A stretch of 64,000 nucleotides of DNA, taken from positions 2,198,001-2,262,000 of the forward strand of contig NZ_JAJONE010000001.1 in assembly GCF_024700075.1 (NCBI RefSeq), written 5' to 3'. Below the pieces are notes generated by a model. The model worked only from the letters and a program-made list of their open reading frames with translations, made no database searches and was not told the DNA's origin. This document shows, piece by piece, positions 24,282 through 32,241 of the stretch. Each line of letters begins with the position of its first letter. Positions within the stretch are counted from its first letter, which is position 1. The stretch comes from Hymenobacter sp. J193. Its GTDB lineage: Bacteria > Bacteroidota > Bacteroidia > Cytophagales > Hymenobacteraceae. Made by a program: the position numbers and the translations under genes.

Positions 24282-24557
24282 CTACCTGGCCATGGCGCGC
24301 CGACCTTCTTCTAACCAGGCGACTAACTCGGCCCGATTGAAGTACAGTTTATTGCCTCGTTTGCTGTGTGGAATAGCGCGTGCGGAAACCAGCGCATAAA
24401 TGCGCGGCTTGCTTAGTCGCGTAACTTCCTGGGCTAAGGCAATGCCGCCTACTTCCGCAGCGGTGGGATGAGCACTGCGCAGATGTTGCAGGGCTTCCAG
24501 GGTCAACGCCTCTAGGTTGTTTAACCGGGCATTGATGGTTTCAAAGGGATTATGCAT
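24282..24557 (-). CDS. Excisionase-like helix-turn-helix protein
   Basis: This 91-residue protein carries a MerR/Xis-type HTH_17 domain in its C-terminal half (EVTRLSKPRIYALVSARAIP, then HSKRGNKLYFNRAELVAWL). The N-terminal 35 residues form a short coiled coil (INARLNNLEALTLEALQHL) that probably dimerises. Proteins of this kind next to integrases act as recombination directionality factors or regulators. It lies between the unknown protein and the Rep-like gene, all transcribed leftward from the integrase end. Confidence 0.78.
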   Translation of the reverse strand: MHNPFETINARLNNLEALTLEALQHLRSAHPTAAEVGGIALAQEVTRLSKPRIYALVSARAIPHSKRGNKLYFNRAELVAWLEEGRRAMAR

Positions 24558-24619
24558 GGCTATCGTCGTTTGTAGTTGACGGTAGCAAAGGTGGTGCTGC
24601 GCTATACGGTGAGTGTAGG

Positions 24620-25534
24620 TTAACCTAGGTTCACTTTTTTTCCACGAAGAATAAATACCTCATTCTCAGCAGCTTTTTTTTGATTACCTGAGAGATAGGG
24701 AATAACTGTTTCGATATCATTTATCAGGTGTTTAGTCTGGCGTCCGTCTACACGAATTCTTTCGGATATAGTCTTAAGTCTACTGTAATGCTTCAATACA
24801 AGGGCGCCGCTTTTCAAGCCAGCTTGCTCCGCTAGACGTCGTGCAGTAACTAAACTTTCTAGCTTAGGCCTCTCCTGGTAGATATATAGCAGCGCTACTT
24901 GTCTGAGTGACAATCCACGGAGATTATCAGTATCCTGGCCTTTTTGACTTATCAAGGTGTTCGAATGGTCTGTCGGGGCCTCGTTAAGGCGTTGTTCTCT
25001 CTCGCGAAGCTCGACTATGCCTGCGTTGAGTCTGCTGATTTTTTCCTCTACCTCGTCTGAGGATTCGCCTTTCTTCAGCTCATATATCCGCTCCTGCAGT
25101 ATTCCCGCCAAATAGCGCACATCCTGGGTATTGAAAGACACTGCCCCGAAATGATTTTCCATCTCGTAAGTGAACAGGTAAATAGACTTATCCACCCTCT
25201 CACCTATACGGTACAGGGGAGTGGTTTCTATTTTCTCTTGCCAAGTCGCAGCATGATGTGGGTGGTATATGATAAATGCCCCACGATGCTTCTCCTGTAG
25301 CGCTACTGCTTCCAAAAAGGCATCTCTGCGCCCTTCGTTCTCAGGCTTGTCGAATGCCTGTTGGCTGAAGTGTTCTTTGTATTTGGCTTGCACATATTTC
25401 TCAAACTCTTCTCCCTGGGGGCATCCGGGCTCAAAAGGTCCCGGCTTTATCTGGAGCACATCCATTATAGCCCTGTTCCGCGCAAGTTTTAGCGCTCTAC
25501 TTACTTTCACGGCAACTCCAGGATTCTCCCTCAT
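24620..25534 (-). CDS. Island protein of unknown function
   Basis: This 304-residue protein is not recognised in full. The N-terminal half has a Cys/Pro-containing segment (GPFEPGCPQGEEFEKYVQ) and mixed alpha/beta sequence. Residues about 155-195 are a likely coiled coil (EEKISRLNAGIVELREREQRL). The C-terminal 100 residues (LSLRQVALLYIYQERP, then IETVIPYL) resemble a helical module that I associate with proteins on Bacteroidota mobile elements. There is no signal peptide or membrane segment. It sits directly downstream of the integrase and may belong to its operon. Confidence 0.6.
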   Translation of the reverse strand: MRENPGVAVKVSRALKLARNRAIMDVLQIKPGPFEPGCPQGEEFEKYVQAKYKEHFSQQAFDKPENEGRRDAFLEAVALQEKHRGAFIIYHPHHAATWQEKIETTPLYRIGERVDKSIYLFTYEMENHFGAVSFNTQDVRYLAGILQERIYELKKGESSDEVEEKISRLNAGIVELREREQRLNEAPTDHSNTLISQKGQDTDNLRGLSLRQVALLYIYQERPKLESLVTARRLAEQAGLKSGALVLKHYSRLKTISERIRVDGRQTKHLINDIETVIPYLSGNQKKAAENEVFILRGKKVNLG

Positions 25535-25620
25535 GGATACAAGCTCTTCTTATCCTCACGCATCGATGGTGGTGACATCGATATTATCCGCTTACAGGTG
25601 AATAGGTAGCTTTTTAGGAA

Positions 25621-26941
25621 TTAGAGCAATTGCTCATATGCAGCATCAATAGTTTCGGATGCAAATGAGCCCAAGTAGATAGCTGTTACTGCTTCTGACT
25701 TATGCCCCATAGCCTCACTTATAACTCCGGTAGCCACGCCGCTCTGTTTTAAACTAGTCGCAAATGAATGACGGGCTACGTAGGTAGTAAGTGGCGTTGC
25801 AATACCCGCCAACTCTCCTAATTCCTTCAGGTCCTTGTTAACCTGACCTAATACCTTATGTAGCCTGTTCTTGATCTGTGTTGGGCTAATATGTTTATAA
25901 GGATCTAGCACAGGAAACACGTAGCTAGCCGGCGTAGCATAGGTGAAGGGCCTGTAAGCGGCTACGATGGCAGCCGCCGGAGCTAGTAACCGCAAAGAGA
26001 ATTTACCCCCTGTCTTCTGGCGGACGTAGTGCAAGCGTTCAGGATAGCCGGTACCAGCAGAGGTTCCACTTAAATCGCGCCATCGCAGTTGCGCTAAGTC
26101 GACAAAGTTGATACCTCCTCCATAGAAGGAGAATAGAAAAACATCCTTAGCTAGTTGCTGCCGCTCGTTGGTCGGCTGTAGGGCTTCTAAGATGCGTAGC
26201 TCGTCGCGGGAAACGGCGCGTTTTGCCGTGCTGACATTGAACTTACCTACTTGAAACTTGTGCTTTTCAGCAACCGTGCGAGCGAACGGGTAGTGCTCAG
26301 TTTTCGCTACACCGGCCGCTATGGCCTTGTTCAAAACGGCCCGTAACGTACGAAACCGTTGCGAGAGGGTAATTTCTTCCACCCCAGTTGCGCGCAACGC
26401 CGCCTCCCATTTGTTGCAGAAAGAAACCGACACCTTATCGAAGGCAACATCTCCCCCTGCCTCAGGGTAAGCTTCGCCTAGGAACTTTGCAAGCTGGTTT
26501 CTTAAGTCCCTGTATATAGTTGCATTGCCCACTTGCCCGCCAGCCTTCATGGCATCGCTCAGCTCTGTACAGTAAGCTAGCAGCTTAATGCGGCGGGTGG
26601 CCTTCCTTCCTTCAATAGCCTTGGCAGCAACCGCCGGAGCATCATGCTGTTCATCATCGGCAGCCAAACTCTTCGCCGCTTTCTCGTATTTAGTTTGCCA
26701 CTCCTGGAGCTTGGTCAACAGCTCTTCCCGCTCAGGTTCAGGGTAGTTTTTGCGTACCTCTCGCTTCGCCTCGTTCCAATACTTCGGATGCAAGCTTAAA
26801 CCAGTAGCCAGATACTTCAGCTTACGGTTTTTTCGTGATGCGCACCATGAAAGGGTGCGAGCCATCCGCCAGGGTTTTATACGTGTAGTAGACTACCTTC
26901 ACCGTAGCCCGGCCTTCTTTGTGTTCCGTAGTCTTTGCCAT
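25621..26941 (-). CDS. Tyrosine integrase of the island (apparent frameshift near the N-terminus)
   Basis: The C-terminal catalytic domain carries ARHSFAT (Arg and His of the HxxR-type box), MGHKSEAVTAIYLGSF (His and the nucleophilic Tyr) and a conserved Lys. The usual first Arg box reads FYGGGINFVDLA, with Gly where many family members have Arg. The longest uninterrupted frame starts at 26865 and lacks a normal N-terminus. An upstream frame from ATG 26941 (MAKTTEHKEGRATVKVVYY, then SHPFMVRITK) supplies exactly the missing arm-binding domain but is shifted by one base at an A6 run (coding strand, about 26828-26833). The span of 1,321 bases equals 440 codons plus one. A single A loss, polymerase slippage or a sequencing error would restore about 439 residues. 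Confidence 0.88.
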
Positions 26942-26943
26942 CG

Positions 26944-26982
26944 TGTTTAAACCAGCAGCGGTTTAAACGCTGGTTTAAACAA
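26944..26982. repeat. Right-end GTTTAAAC repeat cluster (candidate arm sites)
   Basis: Three GTTTAAAC palindromes occur here (26944-26951, 26961-26968, 26973-26980) with CAGC/GCTG between them. Bases 26960-26982 are identical to 4892-4914 at the left end. The cluster abuts the integrase start codon, so the integrase could repress its own gene from these sites. Confidence 0.8.
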
Positions 26983-27095
26983 ATATAGTAAAACAACCGA
27001 TAGCGCCAGTAAGCAGCAATAGATGAAAACCTCTTTAAAGCACTTTAAAAGCACTTTTGATAAACCACGGAAAAGCCTAATAGCACACTACCCGA

Positions 27096-27144
27096 TGCCT
27101 TACAAGCAGAGGGTCACTGGTTCGAACCCAGTATCTCCCACCAT
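27096..27144 (+). repeat. attR: 49-bp tRNA-Val fragment
   Basis: This is an exact copy of 4796-4844. It has no 5' acceptor strand or D-arm and so is not a functional tRNA. It marks the right boundary of the island. Confidence 0.93.
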
Positions 27145-27184
27145 AGTAAAAGCCCCTTAGCAGCCTTGCTAAGGGGCTTTTACT
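27145..27184 (+). terminator. Displaced chromosomal tRNA-Val terminator
   Basis: Perfect 18-base arms (27145-27162 and 27167-27184) are followed by TTTTT. It directly abuts attR and was presumably the original terminator of tRNA-Val before island insertion. Confidence 0.85.
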
Positions 27185-27338
27185 TTTTGCAGATTTTCCG
27201 TCTTATCCTCTTTGGTATTATCTGCGGCCCGTTTATCAAATATTTCCCAGAGGATTACCCAACCGGAAGCCCGGAAATCGTTCTAATCAGCTGCTTTCCA
27301 AGCAAAAACCTATATTCAAGCTCGTTCATTCGGCTTTT

Positions 27339-28212
27339 ATGGTTTTACGCTTCCAGCAACCGGCGCTGCCCCTTCAGCCCTTCGTACAGCATTATATGCT
27401 GCTGCACGCGCACTACGACGTGGCCAATGGCCCAACGGTGAAACCGATGCCGCCGGCACCTCAGCACTGCCTGTATTTTTATCCGCGCGAAGAGATGCGC
27501 ACGTTCCACTACGGCCAGCAACAGGAGATTCGCTCCCCCCGGAGCATTGTGTCCGGGCCGCAAGTGTCGCGGGTAGATTTGCGGTTTCCGGCCAACCAGC
27601 TTGGTCGTGTGTGTGGCCTTCTGGCCGGGCGGACTGCACCGACTGCTGGATGTGCCGGTGCAGGAACTGTTTGATTTCTCGGTGGACAGCCGGATGCTGC
27701 TTGGGCCGGAAGTCACGGAGATTGATGCCCGACTCACGGAAGCCACTGACTATGGCTTCATGCTGAACGTGGTAGAAACTTACCTGCTACGGCGCCTGCG
27801 GGCCCTGCGGCGGCCGGTCAGGCCCATCGACAGGCTACTGCCGGAGTTGGTGACGGGGCAGCCGCTCACGGTGGATGAGCAGGCTTCCCTGGCTTGTCTG
27901 AGTCCCCGGCAGTACGAGCGCAGCTTTCGGGAGCGAGTAGGCATGTCACCGAAGCTTTACGCGCGCATTGTGCGCTTCGACCGGGCGTTTCGCCTTAAGG
28001 AGCAGCTGCCTAAGCTCGATTGGCTGACCGTGGCCATTCGTACGGGCTACTTTGACTACCGCCACCTGATGCGTGACTTCCAGGCCTTTGCCGGCGTCAC
28101 GCCCCCACGGCTGCTGGCGGCGGAAGCCTCGTATCAGGTGGCTCAGCAGCAGGCGCAGGATGTCGGGTTTTTACTACCAGTTGGGCGCTCAGCGGGTGTA
28201 GGTTTGCCTTGA
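27339..28212 (+). pseudogene. AraC-family transcriptional regulator broken by a frameshift
   Basis: Two frames together form one AraC-type protein of about 290 residues. The N-terminal part (27339 to about 27600: LPLQPFVQHYML, PQHCLYFYP) is the usual ligand-sensing domain start. It should continue as LVVCVAFWPGGLHRLL in the frame from about 27601. The C-terminal half carries the HTH_18 DNA-binding domain (LSPRQYERSFRERVGMSPKLY and the following RTGYFDYRHLMRDF). The total length of 874 bases is one more than a multiple of three. The shift falls at CCAGCTT (27596-27602), the same heptamer as the two frameshifts in the giant island gene. It may be intact in reality if this is a sequence error. 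Confidence 0.8.
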
Positions 28213-28229
28213 ACCTACACCCCACTATC

Positions 28230-28766
28230 ATGCTTAAGAGAATCCTGCTGCTCGCCCTCATGAGCCTGCTTGCCGCCCATCAACTGCTTGCCCAAGCCCC
28301 ACCCACCAGCCCTCGGTTGTCTGCTGCCGATGAAGCTGCCATTCAGAAAGTAGTGCAGCAGATGACGACGAATTTTTCCAATCACCGCTTCGAGGATATG
28401 GCGGCCTACACCACGCCCGATGTAAGCTGGGTGAATATTGTGGGCATGTGGTGGCGGGGCCGGCCGCAGGTGCAGGGAGCCCACCAGGCCATTTTCGACC
28501 AGATTTTTTCAGGCGTCACCTTCACGCCCGGCCCGCCGGTGGTGCGGGCCATAACGGCCGATGTGGCCCTGGTGAACCTGCGCTGCAAAGTAGGCGCCTT
28601 TTATCCCCCGGATGGTGTGAACCGGGGCACCAACAAGATGGGCGACAACGAGGACCTGCTGACACTCGTGCTGGTGAAGCGCCAAGGCCGCTGGCTGCTG
28701 ACGGCGGGCCACAACACAGAGATTGACGCTGCCGCAGCTGGCAACGACCCCGCAGGAAAGAGGTGA
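28230..28766 (+). CDS. Secreted NTF2-like (SgcJ/EcaC, DUF4440-type) protein
   Basis: This 178-residue protein has a signal peptide (MLKRILLLALMSLLAAHQLLAQ, cleaved after about residue 22), followed by a single NTF2-like alpha+beta domain (EAAIQKVVQQMTTNFSN, FEDMAAYTTPDVSWVN, LVKRQGRWLLTAGHNTEI). This fold is shared by small hydrolases, isomerases and ligand-binding proteins; the reaction is unknown. The ATG at 28230 is preferred to the TTG at 28209 because it begins the signal peptide. It starts 18 bases after the AraC-type gene and may be its target. Confidence 0.75.
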   Translation: MLKRILLLALMSLLAAHQLLAQAPPTSPRLSAADEAAIQKVVQQMTTNFSNHRFEDMAAYTTPDVSWVNIVGMWWRGRPQVQGAHQAIFDQIFSGVTFTPGPPVVRAITADVALVNLRCKVGAFYPPDGVNRGTNKMGDNEDLLTLVLVKRQGRWLLTAGHNTEIDAAAAGNDPAGKR

Positions 28767-28877
28767 GGCCAGGCTGAGTGCTGGCCCTAGTCGGCGCAAC
28801 CATTACCGCTGGACTAAGTCGCAAGTACGTGCCCGCGCCGTAACTTGCCCCTTCCGTACACTTGCGTGCCGTTTCCG

Positions 28878-30050
28878 ATGCCGTTAATTGAAGTTGTTTC
28901 CGCCGAGCAAAAGCGCCTTTTCCGGGACTTCCCCGGGCAGATCTACCGCGACCATCCGGCCTGGATCCGGCCCATGGACGACGACCTGGAAGCCACTTTC
29001 GACCCGGCTCGCAACCCCAATCTGGCCCAGGGCGAGGTTGTCCGGTGGGTGCTCACCAACGCTGCCGGGCAGCCCATTGGGCGGGTAGCCGCCTTCATCA
29101 ACCCTGCCACCGCCCACACCGACCCCACACTACCTACGGGCGGCATGGGCTTCTTCGAGTGCGTGAACGACCAGGCGGCGGCCAACGAGTTACTCGGGGC
29201 CGCGCAAAGCTGGCTGGCCGCCCGCGGCATGCAGGCCATGGATGGGCCTATCAACTTTGGTGAGCGTGACCGGTTCTGGGGCTTGCTGGTGGCGGGCTTT
29301 ACCGAGCCCAACTACGGTATGTTCTACCACCCGCCGTACTACCAGCAGTTGTTTGAGAGCTACGGGTTTCAGGTGTACTTCAAGCAGTATACCTGTTACC
29401 GGCCTGTTTCGGAGCCCCTGCACGCCAGCTTCCATAAGGCGGCGGAGCGCTACGCCCAGGAAAAGCCGGAGTTCCGCTTTGCCCACGCCAACCTGCGCGA
29501 CCTGGAGAAGATGAGCCGCGACTTTCACCACGTGTACAACCTGGCCTGGGCCAACCACTCCGGCGTGGTGGCTATGCCCCTAGAAAAAGCCCGCGCCCTC
29601 GTTCGGCAGATGAAGCCCGTAGTGGATGAGCGCATCGTGTGGTTTGCGTACCACCGAGATGAGCCCGTGGCGTTTTTCGTGAGCTTGCCCGAGCTAAACC
29701 AGATTTTCAAGCACGTGGGCCCGCGGCTCGACGTATGGGGCAAGCTGAAGTTTGTGTGGGAGCGGTGGCGTTACCAGCGGCGTCAGCCCAAAAAGATGTT
29801 TGGTGTTATCTTCGGGGTGGTGCCGGCCTGGCAGGGGCAGGGCGTGGAATCGGCGATGTTGGTACATGCTCAGCAGGCATTTATCGATGCGGGTTATACC
29901 GACATTGAAATGAACTGGATTGGCGACTTCAACCCGCGCATGCTGGCCGTGACGCGCTCTATCGGCGCGCGCATCTACAAAACCCACGTCACCTACCGCA
30001 AGCTGTTCGACGAAAACCGCCTCTTCGAGCGGTGCCCCATCATTCGGTAA
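28878..30050 (+). CDS. GNAT-fold N-acetyltransferase-like protein
   Basis: This protein is 390 residues from ATG 28878 (MPLIEVVSAEQKRLF); an upstream in-frame ATG at 28845 is less likely. The layout suggests a double GNAT-like protein. An N-terminal half has the strand pair VVRWVLTNAAGQPIGRVAAF. A C-terminal half has FGVVPAWQGQGVESAMLVHA, which resembles the acetyl-CoA pyrophosphate-binding loop, followed by EMNWIGDFNPRMLAVTRSIG. The substrate is unknown. It is monocistronic with a palindromic repeat after the stop. Confidence 0.7.
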   Translation: MPLIEVVSAEQKRLFRDFPGQIYRDHPAWIRPMDDDLEATFDPARNPNLAQGEVVRWVLTNAAGQPIGRVAAFINPATAHTDPTLPTGGMGFFECVNDQAAANELLGAAQSWLAARGMQAMDGPINFGERDRFWGLLVAGFTEPNYGMFYHPPYYQQLFESYGFQVYFKQYTCYRPVSEPLHASFHKAAERYAQEKPEFRFAHANLRDLEKMSRDFHHVYNLAWANHSGVVAMPLEKARALVRQMKPVVDERIVWFAYHRDEPVAFFVSLPELNQIFKHVGPRLDVWGKLKFVWERWRYQRRQPKKMFGVIFGVVPAWQGQGVESAMLVHAQQAFIDAGYTDIEMNWIGDFNPRMLAVTRSIGARIYKTHVTYRKLFDENRLFERCPIIR

Positions 30051-30147
30051 TGCTGAATGTTGAATTATGAATTAGGGGCAAGCTATATTTACCAGAACCA
30101 TGGTTGCCGCAAGGCTATACTCCTAATTCAGCGTTCAGAATTACCTC
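30051..30147. repeat. Word-repeat palindrome, GAATTATGAATTA family
   Basis: The left arm consists of words like TGAATGTTGAATTATGAATTAG and the right arm (about 30120-30145) of CTAATTCAGCGTTCAGAATTA. The right arm overlaps the 3' end of coaE and encodes its last residues ILNAELGV. Confidence 0.65.
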
Positions 30148-30723
30148 ATGCAGCTTCAGCACCTGTGGTAGTACCAGATGCTCGTCGTCGTTGTGGATGA
30201 TAAAATCGGCGCGCTGCAGCTTTTCCTCCTCGCTGATCTGCTTGCCCATGATGCTCACAATGTCGTCGGCGGTGCGATGCGGGTCGCGCAGCAGCACCCG
30301 GGCATGGCGCACCGGCTCGGGCGCGAATACCGTTATAATTCGGTCGAGCTGCTTGTCGGCGCCTGATTCGTAGAGCAGCGCGGCTTCTTTCAGAATGTAG
30401 GGCTTGCCTAGCTGTGCCTGTGCAGCAGACCACTCGGCAAAGTCGCGGCCCACGTGCGGGTGCACCAGCGCATTGAGACGGGCCAGCTGAGCGGGGTCGT
30501 TGAAGGCCAAGCGCGCCAGATAAGGCCGGTCCAGCTGCCCATCAGCCCCAAATACGGCCGCGCCGAAGGCTCCTATCAGCTCCTGGCGCAGGGCCGTATC
30601 GTGGGCCATTACCCACTTGGCGCGGGCATCTGAGTCGTAGACCGGCACGCCCAGCACCTGGAACACGCGGCACACCACGCTTTTGCCCGAGCCTATACCG
30701 CCCGTGATTCCGATACGTAGCAT
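30115..30723 (-). CDS. coaE: Dephospho-CoA kinase
   Basis: This 202-residue kinase catalyses the last step of coenzyme A synthesis, phosphorylating the ribose 3'-OH of dephospho-CoA. The P-loop GITGGIGSGKS is at residues 5-15. The CoA-binding/lid region contains KPYILKEAALLYESG and the substrate region DRIITVFAPEPVR. Length is normal. Its C-terminal residues and stop codon come from the adjacent palindromic repeat. It follows the YbbR gene by 10 bases in the same operon. Confidence 0.95.
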   Translation of the reverse strand: MLRIGITGGIGSGKSVVCRVFQVLGVPVYDSDARAKWVMAHDTALRQELIGAFGAAVFGADGQLDRPYLARLAFNDPAQLARLNALVHPHVGRDFAEWSAAQAQLGKPYILKEAALLYESGADKQLDRIITVFAPEPVRHARVLLRDPHRTADDIVSIMGKQISEEEKLQRADFIIHNDDEHLVLPQVLKLHEVILNAELGV

Positions 30724-30733
30724 ACGAGGTAGG

Positions 30734-31711
30734 TTAATGGCGGGGAGAATACCGCGACAATGACACGCGCACCAGCGGCGTGAGCAGGCGGGCCCCGCGC
30801 ACGGGTGGCTGGGTAGGCATCAGCAGCGGCTGCAAAGTAGAGTCGGCCACGTGGAGCTGGCCGAAGTCGAGCAGGGCGCGCACCTGTTTGAGGTCGAGGT
30901 GGGCCGTGTCTTCGGCAAAGCTTTGCACTTCCACCCTTAGCATCACGGGCCGGATGGTGTAAGGCTGGCCCACGGGGAAGTTGTGCAAAGCCGGCATCAC
31001 CGAAATAACCTGGCTCACCAGCGGCCGGGGCTGCAAGCGCACTTTCACGTTCTGCACGTCCGTGTTCACCAGGTTAGGCCCGCCAATGGGCACCCGGATG
31101 CTGCCGCTGCTGCTACCCGCCGGGGCCTGCGGCAAATGCACCAAGTACGGGCTGGCCAGGCGGGCAATTACCTGCGAAGGCCCCCGGAACGTGATGCTGT
31201 CGGGCTGGAAGCGGGCGACGAAGGGTAGGGCCGCCCCATCAGCCGAAGGGCTGAGCATGAGCGGCAAACGGCGCGTCACCAGCCGGTCGAACTCTACGAA
31301 GATGGTGTCCGTCAGCACGTAGTTCAGCTGCAGGCCTTCCATAGCGGCCAGCAGCGCCGGGCGCATCTGCAGGCCGGCCACGTAGCGCGTGCCGGGCAGC
31401 CGCTCCAGCTGAATCTCGGCGGGGCGCACGTCCAGCATCAGGGAGCGGCGCAGCAGCTTCCAGCCGCGGCCGGTCACGTTCACGGCTACCTCACGGGGCA
31501 GGGGCTGCACGGGCACGTAGCGCCGGGCGTCGTAGCGCCACTCCAGCGGGTAGGTGATGCGCGTAGTGTAAACTTTATTGAGGGCGTTGAGCAGCCAGAA
31601 CGTAGATGCCGCCAGAAAACACGCCGTTATGGCCCGCCAATAGCTGCGCTCCTGCCCGGAAAACGGGCTGATAAACCAACGGGCGATATTTCGGGCGTTC
31701 AGCAGCGACAC
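30734..31711 (-). CDS. YbbR-like domain protein (CdaR-like)
   Basis: This 325-residue protein has one N-terminal membrane helix (AITACFLAASTFWLLNALN, about 27-45) followed by extracytoplasmic beta-rich YbbR-type repeats (REVAVNVTGRGWKLLRR and DSITFRGPSQVIARL). YbbR proteins regulate the diadenylate cyclase CdaA in Firmicutes. In Bacteroidota the same arrangement next to yajC and nusB is common, with no proven target. The neighbours yajC and coaE are spaced 21 and 10 bases away, suggesting co-transcription. Confidence 0.8.
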   Translation of the reverse strand: MSLLNARNIARWFISPFSGQERSYWRAITACFLAASTFWLLNALNKVYTTRITYPLEWRYDARRYVPVQPLPREVAVNVTGRGWKLLRRSLMLDVRPAEIQLERLPGTRYVAGLQMRPALLAAMEGLQLNYVLTDTIFVEFDRLVTRRLPLMLSPSADGAALPFVARFQPDSITFRGPSQVIARLASPYLVHLPQAPAGSSSGSIRVPIGGPNLVNTDVQNVKVRLQPRPLVSQVISVMPALHNFPVGQPYTIRPVMLRVEVQSFAEDTAHLDLKQVRALLDFGQLHVADSTLQPLLMPTQPPVRGARLLTPLVRVSLSRYSPRH

Positions 31712-31732
31712 ATCCGGCGGAGCTTGATGAGG

Positions 31733-32071
31733 TTAGGCAGCAGGCTCCGTGGTGGCAGCAGCGGCCGGCGCAGCGGGCGTACCAGCCTGCCGGGCCACGG
31801 CCGAGCGGTCGAAGCGCAGGCGGATGCCCCGCTCCACTTCCAGCACCACGGTTTCGGGCGTCACATCTATTACTTTGCCATGCAGACCGCCAATGGTTAC
31901 CACGTTGGTGCCTTTGGCAATGCTTTCCCGGAATTTCTTGGCGTCGCTGGCCCGGCGCTGCTGCGGCCGGATCATGAAGAAGTACACAATCAGGCCGATA
32001 ACGACCGGAAACAGCAGGGAGGTGTAGTTTTCACCGGCCGGGGCGGCCTGCAACAGAAGCGTCAGGAACAT
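31733..32071 (-). CDS. yajC: Preprotein translocase subunit YajC
   Basis: This 112-residue protein has a single N-terminal membrane helix (LLFPVVIGLIVYFFMIRPQQRR) followed by the conserved KGTNVVTIGGLHGKVIDV segment. The last 20 residues are Ala/Pro-rich. YajC associates with SecDF at the Sec translocon. It is in the nusB-DUF1573-yajC-YbbR-coaE block typical of Bacteroidota. Confidence 0.93.
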   Translation of the reverse strand: MFLTLLLQAAPAGENYTSLLFPVVIGLIVYFFMIRPQQRRASDAKKFRESIAKGTNVVTIGGLHGKVIDVTPETVVLEVERGIRLRFDRSAVARQAGTPAAPAAAATTEPAA

Positions 32072-32072
32072 G

Positions 32073-32236
32073 AAAATAATGTGCTAATGTGGTTGAATGT
32101 GCTGAAGTGCTAATGGGTTGGAAAGGTACTAGGTGGAAATGGGCTGAGGTGCTAATGAGGGAATGTGTTGAAAAACAGCTCAAAACACTCCCCACATTAG
32201 CACCTCAGCACATTCCCACTAATTAGCACATTACAA
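32073..32236. repeat. Word-repeat palindrome, AATGTGC family
   Basis: Words such as GTGCTAATG and GAATGTGTTG on the left are mirrored by CACATTAGCACC and CAGCACATTCCC on the right. It fills the gap between yajC and the DUF1573 gene. Members of the same family occur at 34022 and 39075. Confidence 0.7.
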
Positions 32237-32241
32237 AACTG

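Larger units (their letters stand above)
4796..27144. mobile_element. Genomic island integrated in tRNA-Val (about 22.3 kb)
   Basis: The element is bounded by the 49-bp att repeats. It contains, left to right, a giant T9SS surface protein, a PID-CTERM protein, a type I restriction-modification locus, a Rep-like protein, an HTH/excisionase-like protein, an unknown protein and a tyrosine integrase transcribed from the right end inwards. Identical 23-bp GTTTAAAC repeats occur just inside both ends. I see no relaxase, coupling protein, type IV secretion or capsid genes. It therefore looks like a mobilisable or satellite-like integrative element, not a self-transferring ICE or a complete prophage. 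Confidence 0.9.

Noticed and set aside
22837..27092. 13-base match ATAGCACACTACC near the Rep gene and attR
   Set aside because: Too short to exceed chance in this window, although its position near attR is suggestive.
27096..27144. A second tRNA-Val gene
   Set aside because: Only the 3' part is present; the 5' acceptor strand and D-arm are missing, so it is an att fragment.
4796..27144. A complete prophage or a self-transferring ICE
   Set aside because: No capsid, tail, terminase, relaxase, coupling protein or type IV secretion genes are visible within the island.
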